Part shown: piece by piece, positions 34,742 to 48,500 of the stretch
How positions within the stretch are numbered: the stretch's first letter is position 1
Layout: each line of letters begins with the position of its first letter
From: Ptychodera flava
Taxonomy: Eukaryota; Hemichordata; Enteropneusta; Ptychoderidae
Assembly: GCF_041260155.1 (NCBI RefSeq)
Contig: NW_027248371.1
Span: 1-64,000 of the forward strand
Reading direction: 5' to 3'
Length of the DNA stretch: 64,000 bases
Notes under the pieces: generated by a model
Seen by the model: the letters and a program-made list of their open reading frames with translations, nothing else
The model's database searches: none
What the model was told of the DNA's origin: nothing
Program-made: the position numbers and the translations under genes

Positions 34742-37700
34742 CAGTTATCCAATTCATACCAAGGTGTCAATGGACAGGTGAAAATTTTTCACTTTAGCAA
34801 TCTCACTACTTTGTCTATTTTTTTAACAAATTAAACATTAACTTTGAATCTTCACATAAATTTGTTGCCAGCGAAGTTAGGATACAAATTACCACAGACT
34901 ACGTGCACAACTGCAACTGAAACCATTAGGCACATCCTGTTTCCAAAGGGTTCATCACCCCGCTGCCAGACATTTAGGGCATAAGGGTGCACATTTGAAA
35001 AACAAGAAATTACTGACAGATCAAGAAAGTATATGTGATATTAAAGCCATCATGAAAAATTTGAAATTCCAAATACATCTTGGTGTTGGTTCAATAAATT
35101 GTTTTAGTGGCCTTTAGTTTCATTTCATTTCAAGTTGCCTATTGCTGGACATTAAGCAGTTAGTCTATACCAAAAGTTTGAATTACTCTGAATGATGCAA
35201 TCATCTGCAAGACGTTGTGTCACGTCACCTCAAGTGGTATAAATATTGTTGCTACGAAACATTTAACCTCTCAACTGCCTTAGACTGGGTTTTATTTGTG
35301 GTAACTATAGTTCACCACTGGGAATGTGAAGGACGTTGCTGAAAGTTTTACCAGCTTTGTACATAGCTGAGTTAACAATGAAAATTCTCACTGTTGTGCT
35401 TTTGTTCCATGCAATACAGCTATTTCCCTTAGTTTAGGTACTTACAGCTTTGGGAAACTGAAATGGACAGAACACATGGTAAATTAAACAGGGTTTCCTA
35501 GGTTAATGGACTGAAATAGCTGCCACAATAGGCAGGGCACTTCTTCCTCTTGGGACTGGCTTTCCAATTCTAGTTTGAACAGTTTATGATGAAAATGTGC
35601 AGCACTTCATACAGTCTATCACTTGAGTTTGAATTCTATACTCATACATTTGTCACATTCAGTGATATTCTGTCACGTAATAATCATGACTGAATAAAGA
35701 CGATAGAAGGAAAAACAGAAGAAAAAGGTAGCAAAAGTTTAACTCGTGGGCTGCAGTTCAGAAACTCTCAAAAAAGTGACTGGCTTCAAATGAACATAGT
35801 GATCAAGCTCCTTGAATGCCTTGGAAACAAATGACTGCCTGTACTTCGATAACCTTCCTTCAGCTGGCCCAGACAACAATACATGTGGGAGGCAGTTCCA
35901 AAGCTCAAGACACTTAACCACACGGGGTCAAGAAACGGACGTGGTTACTGGGTTATAGGGTCAAAAAGACTCATGGGCAAGCCACTGCTAAAAAGACAAT
36001 TTTTTTTTTACCTTTTCCAAAGGCATCAATGACAAAGAAAAAACATACTGGAAGAATTTTTTTTACCAATAGCTCAGTGACTGATTGAAAATACTCAAGT
36101 ATGCATGGCATACATTTGATCCTGTGAGTCAGAGCGTAATATTAGAAGGTTACCTGTACCACGGTCTATGTATTGTATTGTATGATGAACAATACACTGC
36201 AGTAAGAATAGCAGAATGACAAAAGGTATTATGCAGGTTTCTTCATCCACACTTTCACGTAAACAAGATTGTCCGATGATATCGATAAGGTGCAGTAGAA
36301 CTCCTTCTAAACATCACATTGTAAACTGAAAGGATTGGTCAAAATAAGATCACAGCTTGCCAAATATGGTGCAGGTTTTACCATCAAGCAAGGTGTACAA
36401 TTTTGGAGGATTTCATCAAAAAAGCAAACAAGAAATCGCTAGCGAGATGTTTTGAAACTCAATAAGGATCTAGAAATTACAATACAAAAGATATCTACTA
36501 ATTTGTTAAACTTTAAATATAATGTTTACTATTCAAGTATTATTGCTTTATTTCCAACTAGTTCTTAAATTGCAGGTCTTTCAGCAAATATTTCAAAACC
36601 CTGAGGATAAGCTCAACATGTAATAATGTACTTGTTCAAACACAACTCAACACTTAGTAAACATATGACTGTTTTCATTACAAGATATCTATAGTGACAT
36701 GTGACTTAGACATATGTAGACAATATGCTGCACAGCTTTTCCTTATACATGTCAAATTTTAAACCTTTTCACAATGGTTACCAAGCTTCAAGCCCCATTG
36801 TTTTTTATGGTGAGTGCAGACCTGATTGCAGGAAAACCACGGAGAGAGACAGAAGCAGACATCCCTTCTACGACTACTTAACATGGAATTCAGCAGGCAA
36901 AACTGATCTCTCTCATCATAGTAAGGCTAGGAACAAACCCATGGAAATTATTGACTTACAAGACATCAAAAGCAAAACTATCAAAGATCTTAATTGTTCT
37001 TCACTAAATATATAAACAACATTCACTTCAATGCTAAATAGAAAATAACATAAAAGAATTATTAACTGCAAAACACCCTAAGTACAAGAAACAGACATAT
37101 AAAAAAATATCGATAATAAATTATTGACAAGAACAATAATTACAATTTGAATAACAAATTTTGTTTCAAAGAGCTGACTGACAACCAGACTATGCAAAGA
37201 TGAATTCATTCTCTGAATTCTGCAGATGTATACGTTTGGCCTTTATGGCTTTGTTTGTGTACCAGCATGGATAATCGGTGGTATTTCTAACTCTACACTT
37301 TAAGGCAGACAACAAAAGATGAAGGTATGCATTTCAAATGTGTAATATTGCGGGCTTTGTTATCCAGATTTAAATTGTTGTAAAGTTACAAAATAAAAAT
37401 AAATGTATAAGTAAAGTTTGAATGTTATTATGGCAACATAGATTGCGACTTAAACCATATGGTTGGTATTCAACTAAATTAGAAAGACCTCGTTCCCACT
37501 CAATTCACATCAGACAACACAGCAACTCACGGTGATCAAGCAGTTTACTGTTTACTGATGGAGTATAAATTGGACATGTGCCACAAAACTTGTCACTGCT
37601 ATTACAGACCTGGATATTTGCTACTCATATCAGGACTGGCTACCTACTCTCAAAGTCATAACTGATATTGATTTAACATGTCTTTTTTTGCAAACTAAAA

Positions 37701-38479
37701 TCTTCTCCCTCTTCTACAATTTTGACAAAATCTAAGCAGACACGATAACAGTGCACAGTTGAGAAAATTATGACCAGCACTGTAGGACCTTTCATTACTG
37801 TTACCAATAAAACCTCAAATTCAAAGGAAATAATTATATCAGGAAATGCATGAATGAAAGTAAAAGGAGGAATGAAAAGCAGGCTAAATGATTGCATTAC
37901 AAATTGACATTACCCTAAGGGGTGTGTATCAATATACTTATTATGAATAGCATCCTTAGGCAAGCAGATTATTACGTCAAAGAAAAGTTGACCCACTGTT
38001 CTCCAGGTATGCCATGGAAAGTGTTTTCTACAGTCTGTGGGAAAAGGAGAAGAGAACAGCGCGATGCAAAACATCTTATTATGAATAGTGTATTTAATTG
38101 ATGTGTATACTGATGTCAATCATACAATAAAAATTGTATTTTGCAAATACACTACTACTTTGATGACTGGCACTCTTCAAAGTACCACTTCTTATTCTAA
38201 TAATTTTAATTTAGCTTTTTTTTCCAATTGTAATGAGTACAGTATTTGCTGTATGTACAGAGTTTTTCAGAGGTTGTATTGAAGTCTGTGCAACACTTAG
38301 TACAGTGCTGTAATAAATCACAGTGTAGAAGTGACTTGCACCAGGGTGTGATGGATGGATTCTAATACTCAGTAGATCCTTTACAAATGGATGCACTGAT
38401 GTTTAATCCATCTACAACCCGACACATGCTACAGCCAGTGTTTTCTGCGGGACATCAAGTTGTGTGAACCCACCTATTA
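34742..38479. other. Non-coding stretch
   Basis: AT-rich, with no supported gene. A minus-strand frame at 35739-35921 (CLELWNCLPHVLLS...) faintly recalls the C-terminal WNxLP segment of LINE reverse transcriptases but is too short to call. Confidence 0.4.
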
Positions 38480-39107
38480 GGGGAGAACCATTTGATTTCT
38501 GGGGGGGGGTATGGAGGATTTTGAGAAAAAAAAATTATCGCCAGGTGAGATAGAAGGAGAAAAAATTGATCCTGTCATGGCCTGAGAAAAAAAAAAATGC
38601 CATAACAGACAAAGTGAAAAACAAAAATTGTCACAATGCACCAGAAATTAGCAAAATTTGGAAACCCTATTCTCATGTATTCTTTGCCGGCGCGCCGCCA
38701 TAGGCGGCGCAAATGTTTTTACCACAAGCAATTCTTATGTTTTTCCCAGCACTTATGATATAAGCATGCACTACATAGGTCTACTTTACACCTCAGTACA
38801 CTCAATGTTTTCCTTCCCTTTTCTGACCTAAGAAATCATATTTCAGGATTTCTGTTGCAATATCTTAATGGCATAGGCACTATCTTAAGGGGACTTATTG
38901 ACTTCTGTAAATTGTGAAATTTTAAAACACAAGACAGGAGTCCTAGTGTTAAAACCAATATATTATTCTCTCAATATAAATATATTAGAAAGATGTACAA
39001 GTTGACAATGAAAAATTGAGGAACAAGAAATATAATGAAATACAAGGGAGGGGTCACTAAAAAAATTGAAAAGTTCAGGGGGGCGTTACTCAAAATGTGG
39101 AGAGGAA

Positions 39108-39130
39108 GGGGGGGGGGGGGGGGGGGGGGG
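39108..39130 (+). repeat. Poly(G) run, 23 nt
   Basis: Uninterrupted G run inside the Harbinger-like element. The length is likely to be unstable and prone to sequencing error. Confidence 0.9.
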
Positions 39131-39808
39131 CGGGGTTACTCAATTTTTTTGTGCGAAATAAATTGAAACACATCTCAGATTGCACCATTGCACAAACCCA
39201 TTTCTCAAAATTTTCAATGCAAGAGGAGGGCACCCTCTCTCGTGCTCTCCCCAATTGGGTCTTCTAACAGTTTTACTAGTAAAAGACAAATTTAAAATAC
39301 CTATCGGATTGCACTACACTGCATCAATTTCTCAAAATTTTCACAGGATCTAGGACAAAACTGACACCAGACTGCACCATTGCATACATCAATATCTTAA
39401 AATTTCCATGCAAGATAGGGGAAAGCCCCTGTGACACTCTCCCCCTAAGCCTCTTGCGTATTCTCCCTCTGTACTTTCAAATTCTGCCCGGTCAGATATC
39501 CTAGTGAAAACTCTGTCATAATACCCATCCAAATTAAACAATATACTATATGGCTAGATACTGCGTGAGTTTTTTATATCTTTATTTTATTGTGACTTTC
39601 AATTTCATTTTGATGGAATCACCTTTTTTGAACCATCATGAGATAACTGACGATAGTCTAGCAGAGTACATCAGGATTTCAAAGGTCTTCACTGTTGCTG
39701 TATTTCGTAAATTTACAAATACATGTATTTGTATTAACTTTTCTAAGTGGGGGGATCAGTCAAAATTTCAGAGTTAGAGAGGGGAGTTACTCAAATTCAT
39801 CATGGTTG

Positions 39809-39811
<3 letters not shown>

Positions 39812-39845
<34 letters not shown>
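39812..39845 (+). repeat. Poly(G) run, 34 nt
   Basis: Uninterrupted run of 34 G, again directly beside a GTYACTC word, within the same element. It can form quadruplex structure. Confidence 0.9.
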
Positions 39846-39846
<1 letters not shown>

Positions 39847-40095
39847 GTGTGTGGGGGTCACTCGAAATTTCTGAGTTTCAGGCCGTAAATAAGACGGCTC
39901 CCTTATATACAACGCATTACAAACTTGATGACAAATAAAAAAAAATTTGCACTGCTTCTCTATTCGGAAAAAAAAAAAAAAAATGATGCAAGTATGAAAG
40001 TAGAAAAAAAAATTGCTGTCACTGTGACAGGAAAAAAAAATTTGCTCCCATACCCATTTCCTCCATACCCCCTCCAAAATCAAATGGTTCTCCCC

Positions 40096-43000
40096 TTAAA
40101 TCAAAGTCCCCCTTTAAGAATCACAAGCTGGTGACGTGTCGCCCTTCTACACATTGAGGTTTGAGATTATGATTTCATAGACTATTTATAGTAGCACTGC
40201 ACTCCATGATTACAGTCTATGATGTAACATCATACAGTTGATGTAATCCACTATCTTTAGCCACAAATATAAGCTTCCTATCTGCAGAAGGATGTGACGC
40301 AGCTGAAAGACTGTCAACTAGAGTTTGCCTCAAGATTACAAAATTGAATGAAGTGTGTATGATTTGTGTAGGCTTCTAATTTATTCAACATTTACTGGAT
40401 GGAAAATATAAAGAAACAAGAGTGTCTTTTATTTGATATTTGATCGATGCTATAACCTTAATTTGCTAATACCATGAAAAAAATCTTAATTTGCATAATT
40501 TATTGTAGTCCCCCTCAATCAGACCCAAATCCCCTAAATCTTCAAGCAAGGGAGACATTGCCCCCCTTTTGAGAGAAACCTGGAGACAACTTGGTACAGC
40601 TGATTTTTAATTGTGTCATGTACTGTACATACTGAATTTCTTGCAAAGCTCAGTTAATGAACTTGACTTTGAAGAAACACATAGAACTCAAAAGTCACAA
40701 ATATCAAGCAATGGTCAATAATTGGCAAAGGTGCATGAAGATCTCATCATTGCTGTTTTCCAGAAAACAGGTATTTATAAAGACATTACCAACTTTACAT
40801 AATAAATAGAATTCAAAGACACTGATTGAAAACTAGTCAAAATGTTGGTTGTAAATAGCTATACAGCCATTTGTAAAGATTTCTGTCCCACTAAAATTGG
40901 CGGCAGGGCAAAGTTAAATGGACTGGAAAGTATTGCAAGATTTTCTGCATGTCAACACTTGCTTTGATGAATGAAGGAATTAGGACTAAACTAGTTAAAA
41001 CTTACGTTGTTCTCTTTCTAAAATTTTCTTGATTTATACATCTACTGTTGCTGCCTAAATATTCTGAGCAGGCTGTCCGAGGTAATTTATTTCTCTGTTT
41101 ACAAAAAACAATCGCAATAACAAACCAATAATGAAGGTACTTTTCTATTTTACCTCAGGGGGGTCTACGAAAATGAGTTGCCAGTACACAATATAAAGAA
41201 GGGAGTAATTTAAGTATCATATGGTACAATAAACACACTGAGGTTACAACCCCTCTGGCTTTGGGCACTGCAAAATAATAGCTTCCCTTTACTAGCCAAC
41301 CATTTATTCATTTGTTACAGTAGCCATGATTGGTGGTTTCAGGTTTTCCTCAAAACAGTGCTTGTCTCCATGACGACATTACAGGTCCAAATTTTGGGAT
41401 ATACAAATTCATATGACTACCAGAAAACAGACGATGCCACTTTACACTTTTATTAGCTTTTCATCGCAATTTAGATACAAGAACGTGCTTTTTTGACATT
41501 TTACATAAACATTGTAGCATATCTTTACTTTACTGAGCTATCAAGACATATTTTAGCAATGGTGCCGACATGGGTCAGCCTATACTTGTGGCCTTTTGAC
41601 TCCATAGGGTAATTGTCCTGTAGGTGTGGTGTCTGACCCTTCCATGACCTGAACAAACCAACACGACCTGAACAAACCAATCACAACCTGGTACATCAAG
41701 TGTTTGTGGATATCACACCACCCTATAGTCTGAGAGCAGATTACAAAGTTCAGAGCCCTTTCCTTCTTTGTTGAAGCATGTAAAGACAAAGGTATAGATA
41801 CAGACATGCACACATATACATTTGAAAATTAAAAGCATTATTTCATTGTACTAAAATGGCTGAATTTATCATCCATTAGAGGTTTTATCGGAAATTGAAG
41901 TATATTCAGAGAGAATTTCTCTCTGGTAAATGAAAATTTAATTGTGACGTGCAAACTTGAAGTAGACTATACAATCATTAATGCAGATCTCAATGTACTA
42001 TACATTCCCTTTCAATGGTTCGTGATATAGCTGAGATAACAGTTCCCTGTTATCTCCCTTCATACAGTGATAAAAATAATCTTGCTGGCATACCTGCACA
42101 ACAATCAGCTCTAACAGTTGATACACTGTCAATGATTCTATTATACTGGCCTTTTTCACAGGAAACAACCAATACTGGCTACTCATTTGCTCATTTTCAC
42201 ATTTTATTGTTAGTCTACCAGTGCCGAGGGTGAAATTTTATCACAAAATGAACGTTGTATGCCATTGAATCACAATATAATAAAGTACAGAAAAATACCA
42301 TTGAGATGAATATTGCAGGCCTTTTCCTTCACACTGAAATCATCAAGATATTGATCCACACTCAGGCAGATGAGAAGACTCACAGGTTTCTATGACAACC
42401 TTGATTAGTGTGTTAAAAATCTCCATGGTTACCAGAATATCAAGTCAGCTGTTATTTGCACTGCTTGCAACAATGATTTTATATCCAATTACTAGTTATT
42501 GAAGATGTAAATGAGAAATTTCAGCATGTAAATCATGTATGGGAAGTGTGTTAAAAACTTGTCAGTTGCCATGACATTTTTTAATATGTGGAATTAAACC
42601 GCAGAGAAAATTTTCGACAAATTAAAAACAATCAATCATTAATGTTTCAACGCTCCATAGCACAATGAAAGTGAGCAATTAGTCTGTAAAATCATACAAA
42701 CCTGCTATGTAATTCCTTATCATGTCACAGCATTAATCCTATGTAGAAATGTGCATTTGCTAGAGACAGTATTCCATTGTCATTATAATCTCCTTTGCAA
42801 AATATGAGCTAAAAAATCAAAAATTTTCAAGCAAAAAGCAAAACTATGCAATAAAACAGGAACTCAACAACAATAAATAGGAATTCTTCATATTATTATG
42901 TCCTGACATCCTGAAGGCTGAAATCCCTGGTTGTGGCATGCAGAGTTTATATAAAAGCTTAAAGCTCAGTGAAAGTGATGCAGTGAGTGTTCTATATCAA

Positions 43001-44675
43001 TACCTTGGGGCCCATAGCAGGATCATAGATGTATGTTGAATCCAGCACCTGGATCAAAGTTAAAGCGCTTACACACGAACACTGTTAATTATTACAATAG
43101 GGCTGTTCTATAGTAGGGCTGTTCAATGCGTATGAACACATCAAGTTTTCTTTTGTCTGCACATGTGCCTGCAATTCAATGAACAAACACTTTTACAGCT
43201 AGATGATGCAAGAGACAAAATGTCAACCCTCGGAGAAAACTCAATATTGAAATCTAAATATACCCTGTCAATGTTATTGGCTAGGCAGGTATTTTCTGAA
43301 TGATTTCAATAACAAAATTTCATCAGCTTGATAGATGTTGGCATACACAATTACCCGGTAATACTTTTTGCAAGCACACAGACTGGGGAACGTGAGAGGT
43401 AAAGTCTGGGCCTTCGATAAAGCAAATATACCCAGTCAATACTGTTGCCATGGAGATGATGTTCATTTGTTTTTATCATGGCTGCTTAAAACGGACAATT
43501 AGGGCAGTTGAGCATACTTAGAGCTGAAATAGAGTGATGTCGACATTCTACAAGGCTATAAATAGTTTTAGTGATCAAAACATCCCGATTCTTTACACAA
43601 AAAAGGACATTAACCTTCAAAGTCTCGGCTTTAAACATCAGACAATGAAGTTTCTGTTTGTTCAACTTATCAATAAATCATTCCTAGTCTTTGCTAGACC
43701 AATGACACTCATCACAATTGAAGGTTTGTTGCTAAATATAGTGACGCCTGTGATTTTTTGATGCTGTTGACTGAAATTTGAACATATTTTTCCTTGTATA
43801 CCTGTCTTAATTGTAAATGTTTGTGGTTGTACCTCTAACATGTAATTTTCATAATTTAATTCAGAACACTGGCCGTATCAAAATACTATTTTAAAGACCC
43901 CTGTCACATTAATTTCAAAACATCTCATAAAATTTTTTAGACAAATATCTACTTTTGAGTATTAATGATAGAACATGGATGTCATCACAAATCAGCCCTA
44001 ATATGATCTTAAAAAATCTAACCGGCAAAATCAAATCTCCCCTCAAATAATATTTAAAAGACTTCATACTTTTCACTGATTTCTTAATATAAAATAAAAT
44101 GTACAGATAGAAAGCTAGCTGCAGACGGCATTGGATTGTCCACAGAGATACTGAATAGCTAAACTAAAAATATTAAGGAAGGATAGGCTTAGAATAACGT
44201 TATCCTCTGTGACAATAATCCATAAAGAATGTCAATGAACTGACATGCTCTGCATTTGTCCTTGAAGCACTCTGAGTCAAGTTGACCTGAGCAAATTACC
44301 CATCCTCCCTTGCAGGAATGTACAAATACCACCATTTTTAAAAGCAATTTCATTATAAGACTGTTTTCATTGATATGTTATTGATGGTAAAAATATTTGA
44401 GGAGCTTATCTAGGTGGAGTATTGAGTTTACATGTTGTGGACTTGTACTTGTTTTATTTTGCACATGACCTTTTTCTTCCTAATTTGAATGAAACTTGAC
44501 CATGACTGAACATTAATCGGTCATTGACCAGCACAGAAAAATTGAGAAATATACCTGAATATGATGTATTTACATATGTATGTGAATCTAGATATTGGCA
44601 CATCCTTGTGTACTGCACAGATGGCCACTCACTACACGTGGTGATATTTATTTTTAAAATATTGAAATTTTGAAA
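40096..44675. other. Non-coding stretch
   Basis: AT-rich. Apart from one possible small exon at 41006-41054 and a 16-bp direct repeat GACCTGAACAAACCAA (twice near 41646-41681), nothing is seen. Confidence 0.4.
41006..41054 (-). other. Possible 49-nt internal exon
   Basis: On the minus strand a TTTAG acceptor before 41054 and a strong donor (CAAC then GTAAGT) after 41006 bound 49 nt. One of the three frames is open (SNSRCINQENFRKRT). It could belong to the gene whose last exon is proposed at 29.9-30.1 kb. Splice-like pairs also arise by chance in 34 kb of AT-rich sequence. Confidence 0.12.
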
Positions 44676-44917
44676 CAATGAGCCTGACTGGAAATGCAAT
44701 CTGGCGGTAGTGACCTTGATGACATTCCAAACCATGTATCAACTTAATTAAGCGAAAGATTTTCAGCGTCAGCTTGTCCGCTCACCCTAATATTGCAAGT
44801 GACATTTCGCGGATACATCGATCACTTTGTTCATGTGTTGATCATGTGTTGGAGTCATGATGAGTTCTTTCAAGGTCCGATCTGCACACCCATGACACAT
44901 GCACGACCTTAAATGAA
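44676..44917. repeat. Diverged local direct duplication, copy 1
   Basis: Shares order and sequence with 45332-45558, at roughly 75-80 percent by eye. Common words include TACATCGATCACT, GTTCATGTGTTG and GGAGTCATGATGAGTTCTT. No coding potential. Confidence 0.75.
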
Positions 44918-45331
44918 GTGGCATGGAATTTCTTACTTATTGAAAGACAGGTGTAACATTGTCAAAGTGTACTTCTTGTTTCACAGATCTTATCACAGCT
45001 ATTCATATCGGTGTATGCCATAAACACTGAAATCACTATTAGGTTTTCCCAAAACTACTGAAAGTTACTTTCGACAGAAATCTTGACATTGAGTTTTTCC
45101 TTTTTGATGCAAAGTCCGTTTTTCTATGTTTGTACAATTTTCAAGCAATATCGAGAGTGAAAATTTACATTTACCAAGGTAGAAAAGGTAGAAGCCATTT
45201 GCAAACAACAGGTAAGAATAAAACTTAGGATCTGTACATTTCCGTTGCAAGTTTCACATCACTGTCCGAATTTCATATGATAAACACCTTCAGACAATAT
45301 GTAGTACTTTAATTTGTACACAAGTTTGAAA

Positions 45332-45558
45332 ACAGTGACCTAGACAGACAATACACAATTCAACGGGAGAGACCTTCATGACATTTCAAGCTGATCTAAT
45401 TTAGTGAAGGATTTTTCACTGTCAGCTTGATGGCTCATCCTAATCTTGCAAGTGTCACTTCACAGATACATCGATCACTCTGTTCATGTGTTGGAGTCAT
45501 GATGAGTTCTTCCCAGGTCTGATCTGTTCTCCCTTGACATGTGCAAGACCTAAATGAA
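45332..45558. repeat. Diverged local direct duplication, copy 2
   Basis: Partner of 44676-44917, lacking a short GATCATGTGTT-like repeat present in copy 1. The two copies start about 656 bp apart. Confidence 0.75.
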
Positions 45559-48500
45559 CTAACCAATTAGTCTAAATGAAGCCTGTATCGATAAAGAATT
45601 TATTCGCAGAAGTTCAAACTCTATCATTGAAATGTCTTTATGATGATAGGAATTTTATGAATGACATTATTAGATCATGTGCATCACAAAAAAAAACACG
45701 TTTTACAAATAAAATGTACAACCCTTGACAGTTCTTTGTCTATATGTATGCTTTCCTGCACCAGGCAAAATATCTTTCAAAGTATTAATACATAAACGTG
45801 GCAAGGGATTGATGATTTGCTGTACAGTGCATTACCAGGACAGTCGTCGTAGACCACAGGCCCCCTTTACTGCGACAGCTACTTGCGGCTAAGATTGATT
45901 GATTTTTGTGTGGAGCAGAAATTTGAAAAAAGCTCTGGCTTGCAAGAACAACCATGACTGCAACTGTTGGAGCTGATCACGTGATCTCTATGCAAATTAC
46001 CAACATAAAATTTCTCAAGGATCTGTCAACGGTTGATAGAAACATAAGCTTATTTAATTGCTGAGCACATGGGTGTATACATGAGCTTAAAAGTTTTCAA
46101 AAAGTCTGAGAAATTAGTATTTCAACTGGTTATTGTTGTTATAAGTAAAATGCTGATGAATTTTTCAGATTTTTCAAAATTTTACACCTAGAGAACATTT
46201 TAAATCCATTTCGAATTAATTACACAATAGACTAACAACTTACATGAGATTTCAATAACTGAGGAACAGAACAAATTCTGCTCCATTCAATTTTTTCTAA
46301 TCATAATCTAAGCCCTTTGTTCTCTTCTGTTCTGTTTTTTAATTTGGGTATTCACAAAAGACAGCTTTCAACTTTATTGTTCACTTTACTGTCATCAATC
46401 GACCACGCACACTGACACATGAACACAGAATGGTGCAAAGTGAATTAAATTCAGATTATGACCGTCCCTGATGGAAAGCAATCTTTGCATGCTAAAAAAG
46501 TCTGAGCAAGGGCGAATCCTGTTCAAAACAAGCTTATTACCCACCCTGCATTCGTTTGGTATGACCTTCATGTCCTGTGCCAGGGTTATTCTATTGCTGG
46601 TACAATAGGAGGGGAGAAATTAGTCTAATTTTACAGAGACTGTACAGATTGCCAATGTCTACAAAGCAAATCAAATTAAATGGCAAATATTTTTCAACGC
46701 CTTTCTGTATCTCTGCCTCCAGACTGTTGACTCAGAAGTTGTGTTCTCCCTCTGATGTAGAGTGAGTCAGCCATGTTGCATGCACTGACCCTGTGCTGAC
46801 GGGACATAATGTCACAGGCAGGAACACGTGAAGAAAAGATGATAGATAAACTCTATGTCAACACTTTCCTTGACCTTTACTTTCAAAATTGCCAAAACCA
46901 CAACACAACGATACTTTCACTTCGGTTGTTATGGATATAAAGGCTTAATTTTAAGGAAAACATTTTTTATTTACCACAAATGATGATTAACACAGACTGA
47001 CTTCAGTATATCAGAGTACTAAATGACAATATTTTATGAAATATCTGTCAGAAATGAAAACACAGCTATTGAGTGGTCATACATATTACTTTCTCTATTT
47101 TTCCACAGCAATTGCAGCTTTGGACTGATATTAATATCCAATGTAAGTTATTTTTCAGACTTTTTACCCATGTCATGGCACTGTTTATGCTGTTGTTGGC
47201 CACATGCATACAATTGCCAATACTTGGGAGTCAGTTACTCAGCATGTCCTGACACTCAACGTATGTTGATAAGATAGCTTTCACCGCTGTGATATACAGC
47301 AAAGGGCAACATAAAGGGCCCATGCATTGCCATGTGAAGGCATCATGATCACCCTTGTGAAGCCTTATGGCTCAGTGACTAAGTCCAGAACAGGAAAACA
47401 TTTTTCAGTTTTGGTTGATTCGGTGTGTCTGTATTTTTGGCTGATGCAACTCCACGTGAAGACTAAGTGATCCATCTCAGGAATGATGAATGATATGAAT
47501 GAGGACTGATCTTTTCTTTAGTTTCTGAGTGACATTGAAACAAATGACCTTATATAACTCCTGCAGGGCAAGGACACACTTGAAAAAAGAATTTTCAACA
47601 AAAAAGGTAAATGTTTTTGGACAAAGTCTGTCTATGGTTTTACTTAGTTTCATATCGATCATGTGCCATTTGCGGAGTCTTAGCAAAAGGTCATTTATTT
47701 ACAAAACAAAATAAGTACGCCTAAGGTGAAATAAAAAGAAAATGACAATGAAATTCAAGGCATGCTATCAATTGAAATAATGTAAAGAAGAATTATATTG
47801 GAATATTTTGAATGACATATTTTAATAAACTGTTATGACTACCTCTCATGTAAGGACCATTACATATTTCAAACAGACATTGACAATTGATGAATTTTGT
47901 TGTATTTGTAACTTCTGAAACTTTCTTGAAGTGGTGTGTTCATTGCAGAAAGTGAGCACATCATACAGGATGACTTCAAACATTCACTTGAACCAAGAGT
48001 CCTTGCCACTTGAACTCAAAATGTTTGACATATTTGAAGACTCAGAGTTATTGGGGCAGTTTTCACCATGACTTCTCACACACTATCCTTGCCACTTGAA
48101 CTAACCTACATGTACTCTCCAACACTTACATACTTGGAATAAACAATTTCAGACATCTTGTCATGAGAAGCCAGCATGCCCTCCACTTGATTTTGACATT
48201 TTCCAGTGTACATTTCACAGGATAGCCTATAGCTTGCTAATTGATCTCATGGTATTCAACATTTCAGTATACTTGCGATTAGAAAATTATTCAATGAGAA
48301 TTTTTACCCTAAATATTCTCATCAAGTATCACAGAAAAGAATCTAACTCTTGCAGTGACTACGTAAACACTTCAAAGACTGAATACTGAAATCAGTGATG
48401 TACCATCAGTGGACAACATCAGCAGTAACCAGGATTAACTTTCTTTCACTTTGATACATTTTTTTCAAATTTCTTAATTAAATTCTGATGATCATGTGAA

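Larger units (their letters stand above)
38480..40095. mobile_element. Harbinger-like non-autonomous TIR element
   Basis: Inverted ends start GGGGAGAACCATTTGATT (38480 rightward; 40095 leftward) and continue imperfectly through a G-rich part and GTATGGAGGA. Both ends are flanked by TTA (38477-38479 and 40096-40098). A 3-bp TWA duplication is characteristic of PIF/Harbinger elements. The 1.6-kb interior is low-complexity: repeated GGGGTTACTCAAA-type words, G runs, A runs, and three degenerate units starting near 39176, 39306 and 39371 that share a GATTGCACCATTGC...TTTCTCAAAATTTTC pattern. No transposase frame remains. Confidence 0.65.

Noticed and set aside
35739-35921. Frame resembling the WNxLP tail of LINE reverse transcriptase
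   Set aside because: Too short and lacks any catalytic or upstream RT sequence.
46246-46260. 15-nt microexon bounded by a good acceptor and GTAAGT on the minus strand
   Set aside because: Such pairs are expected by chance in this much AT-rich sequence and nothing else supports it.
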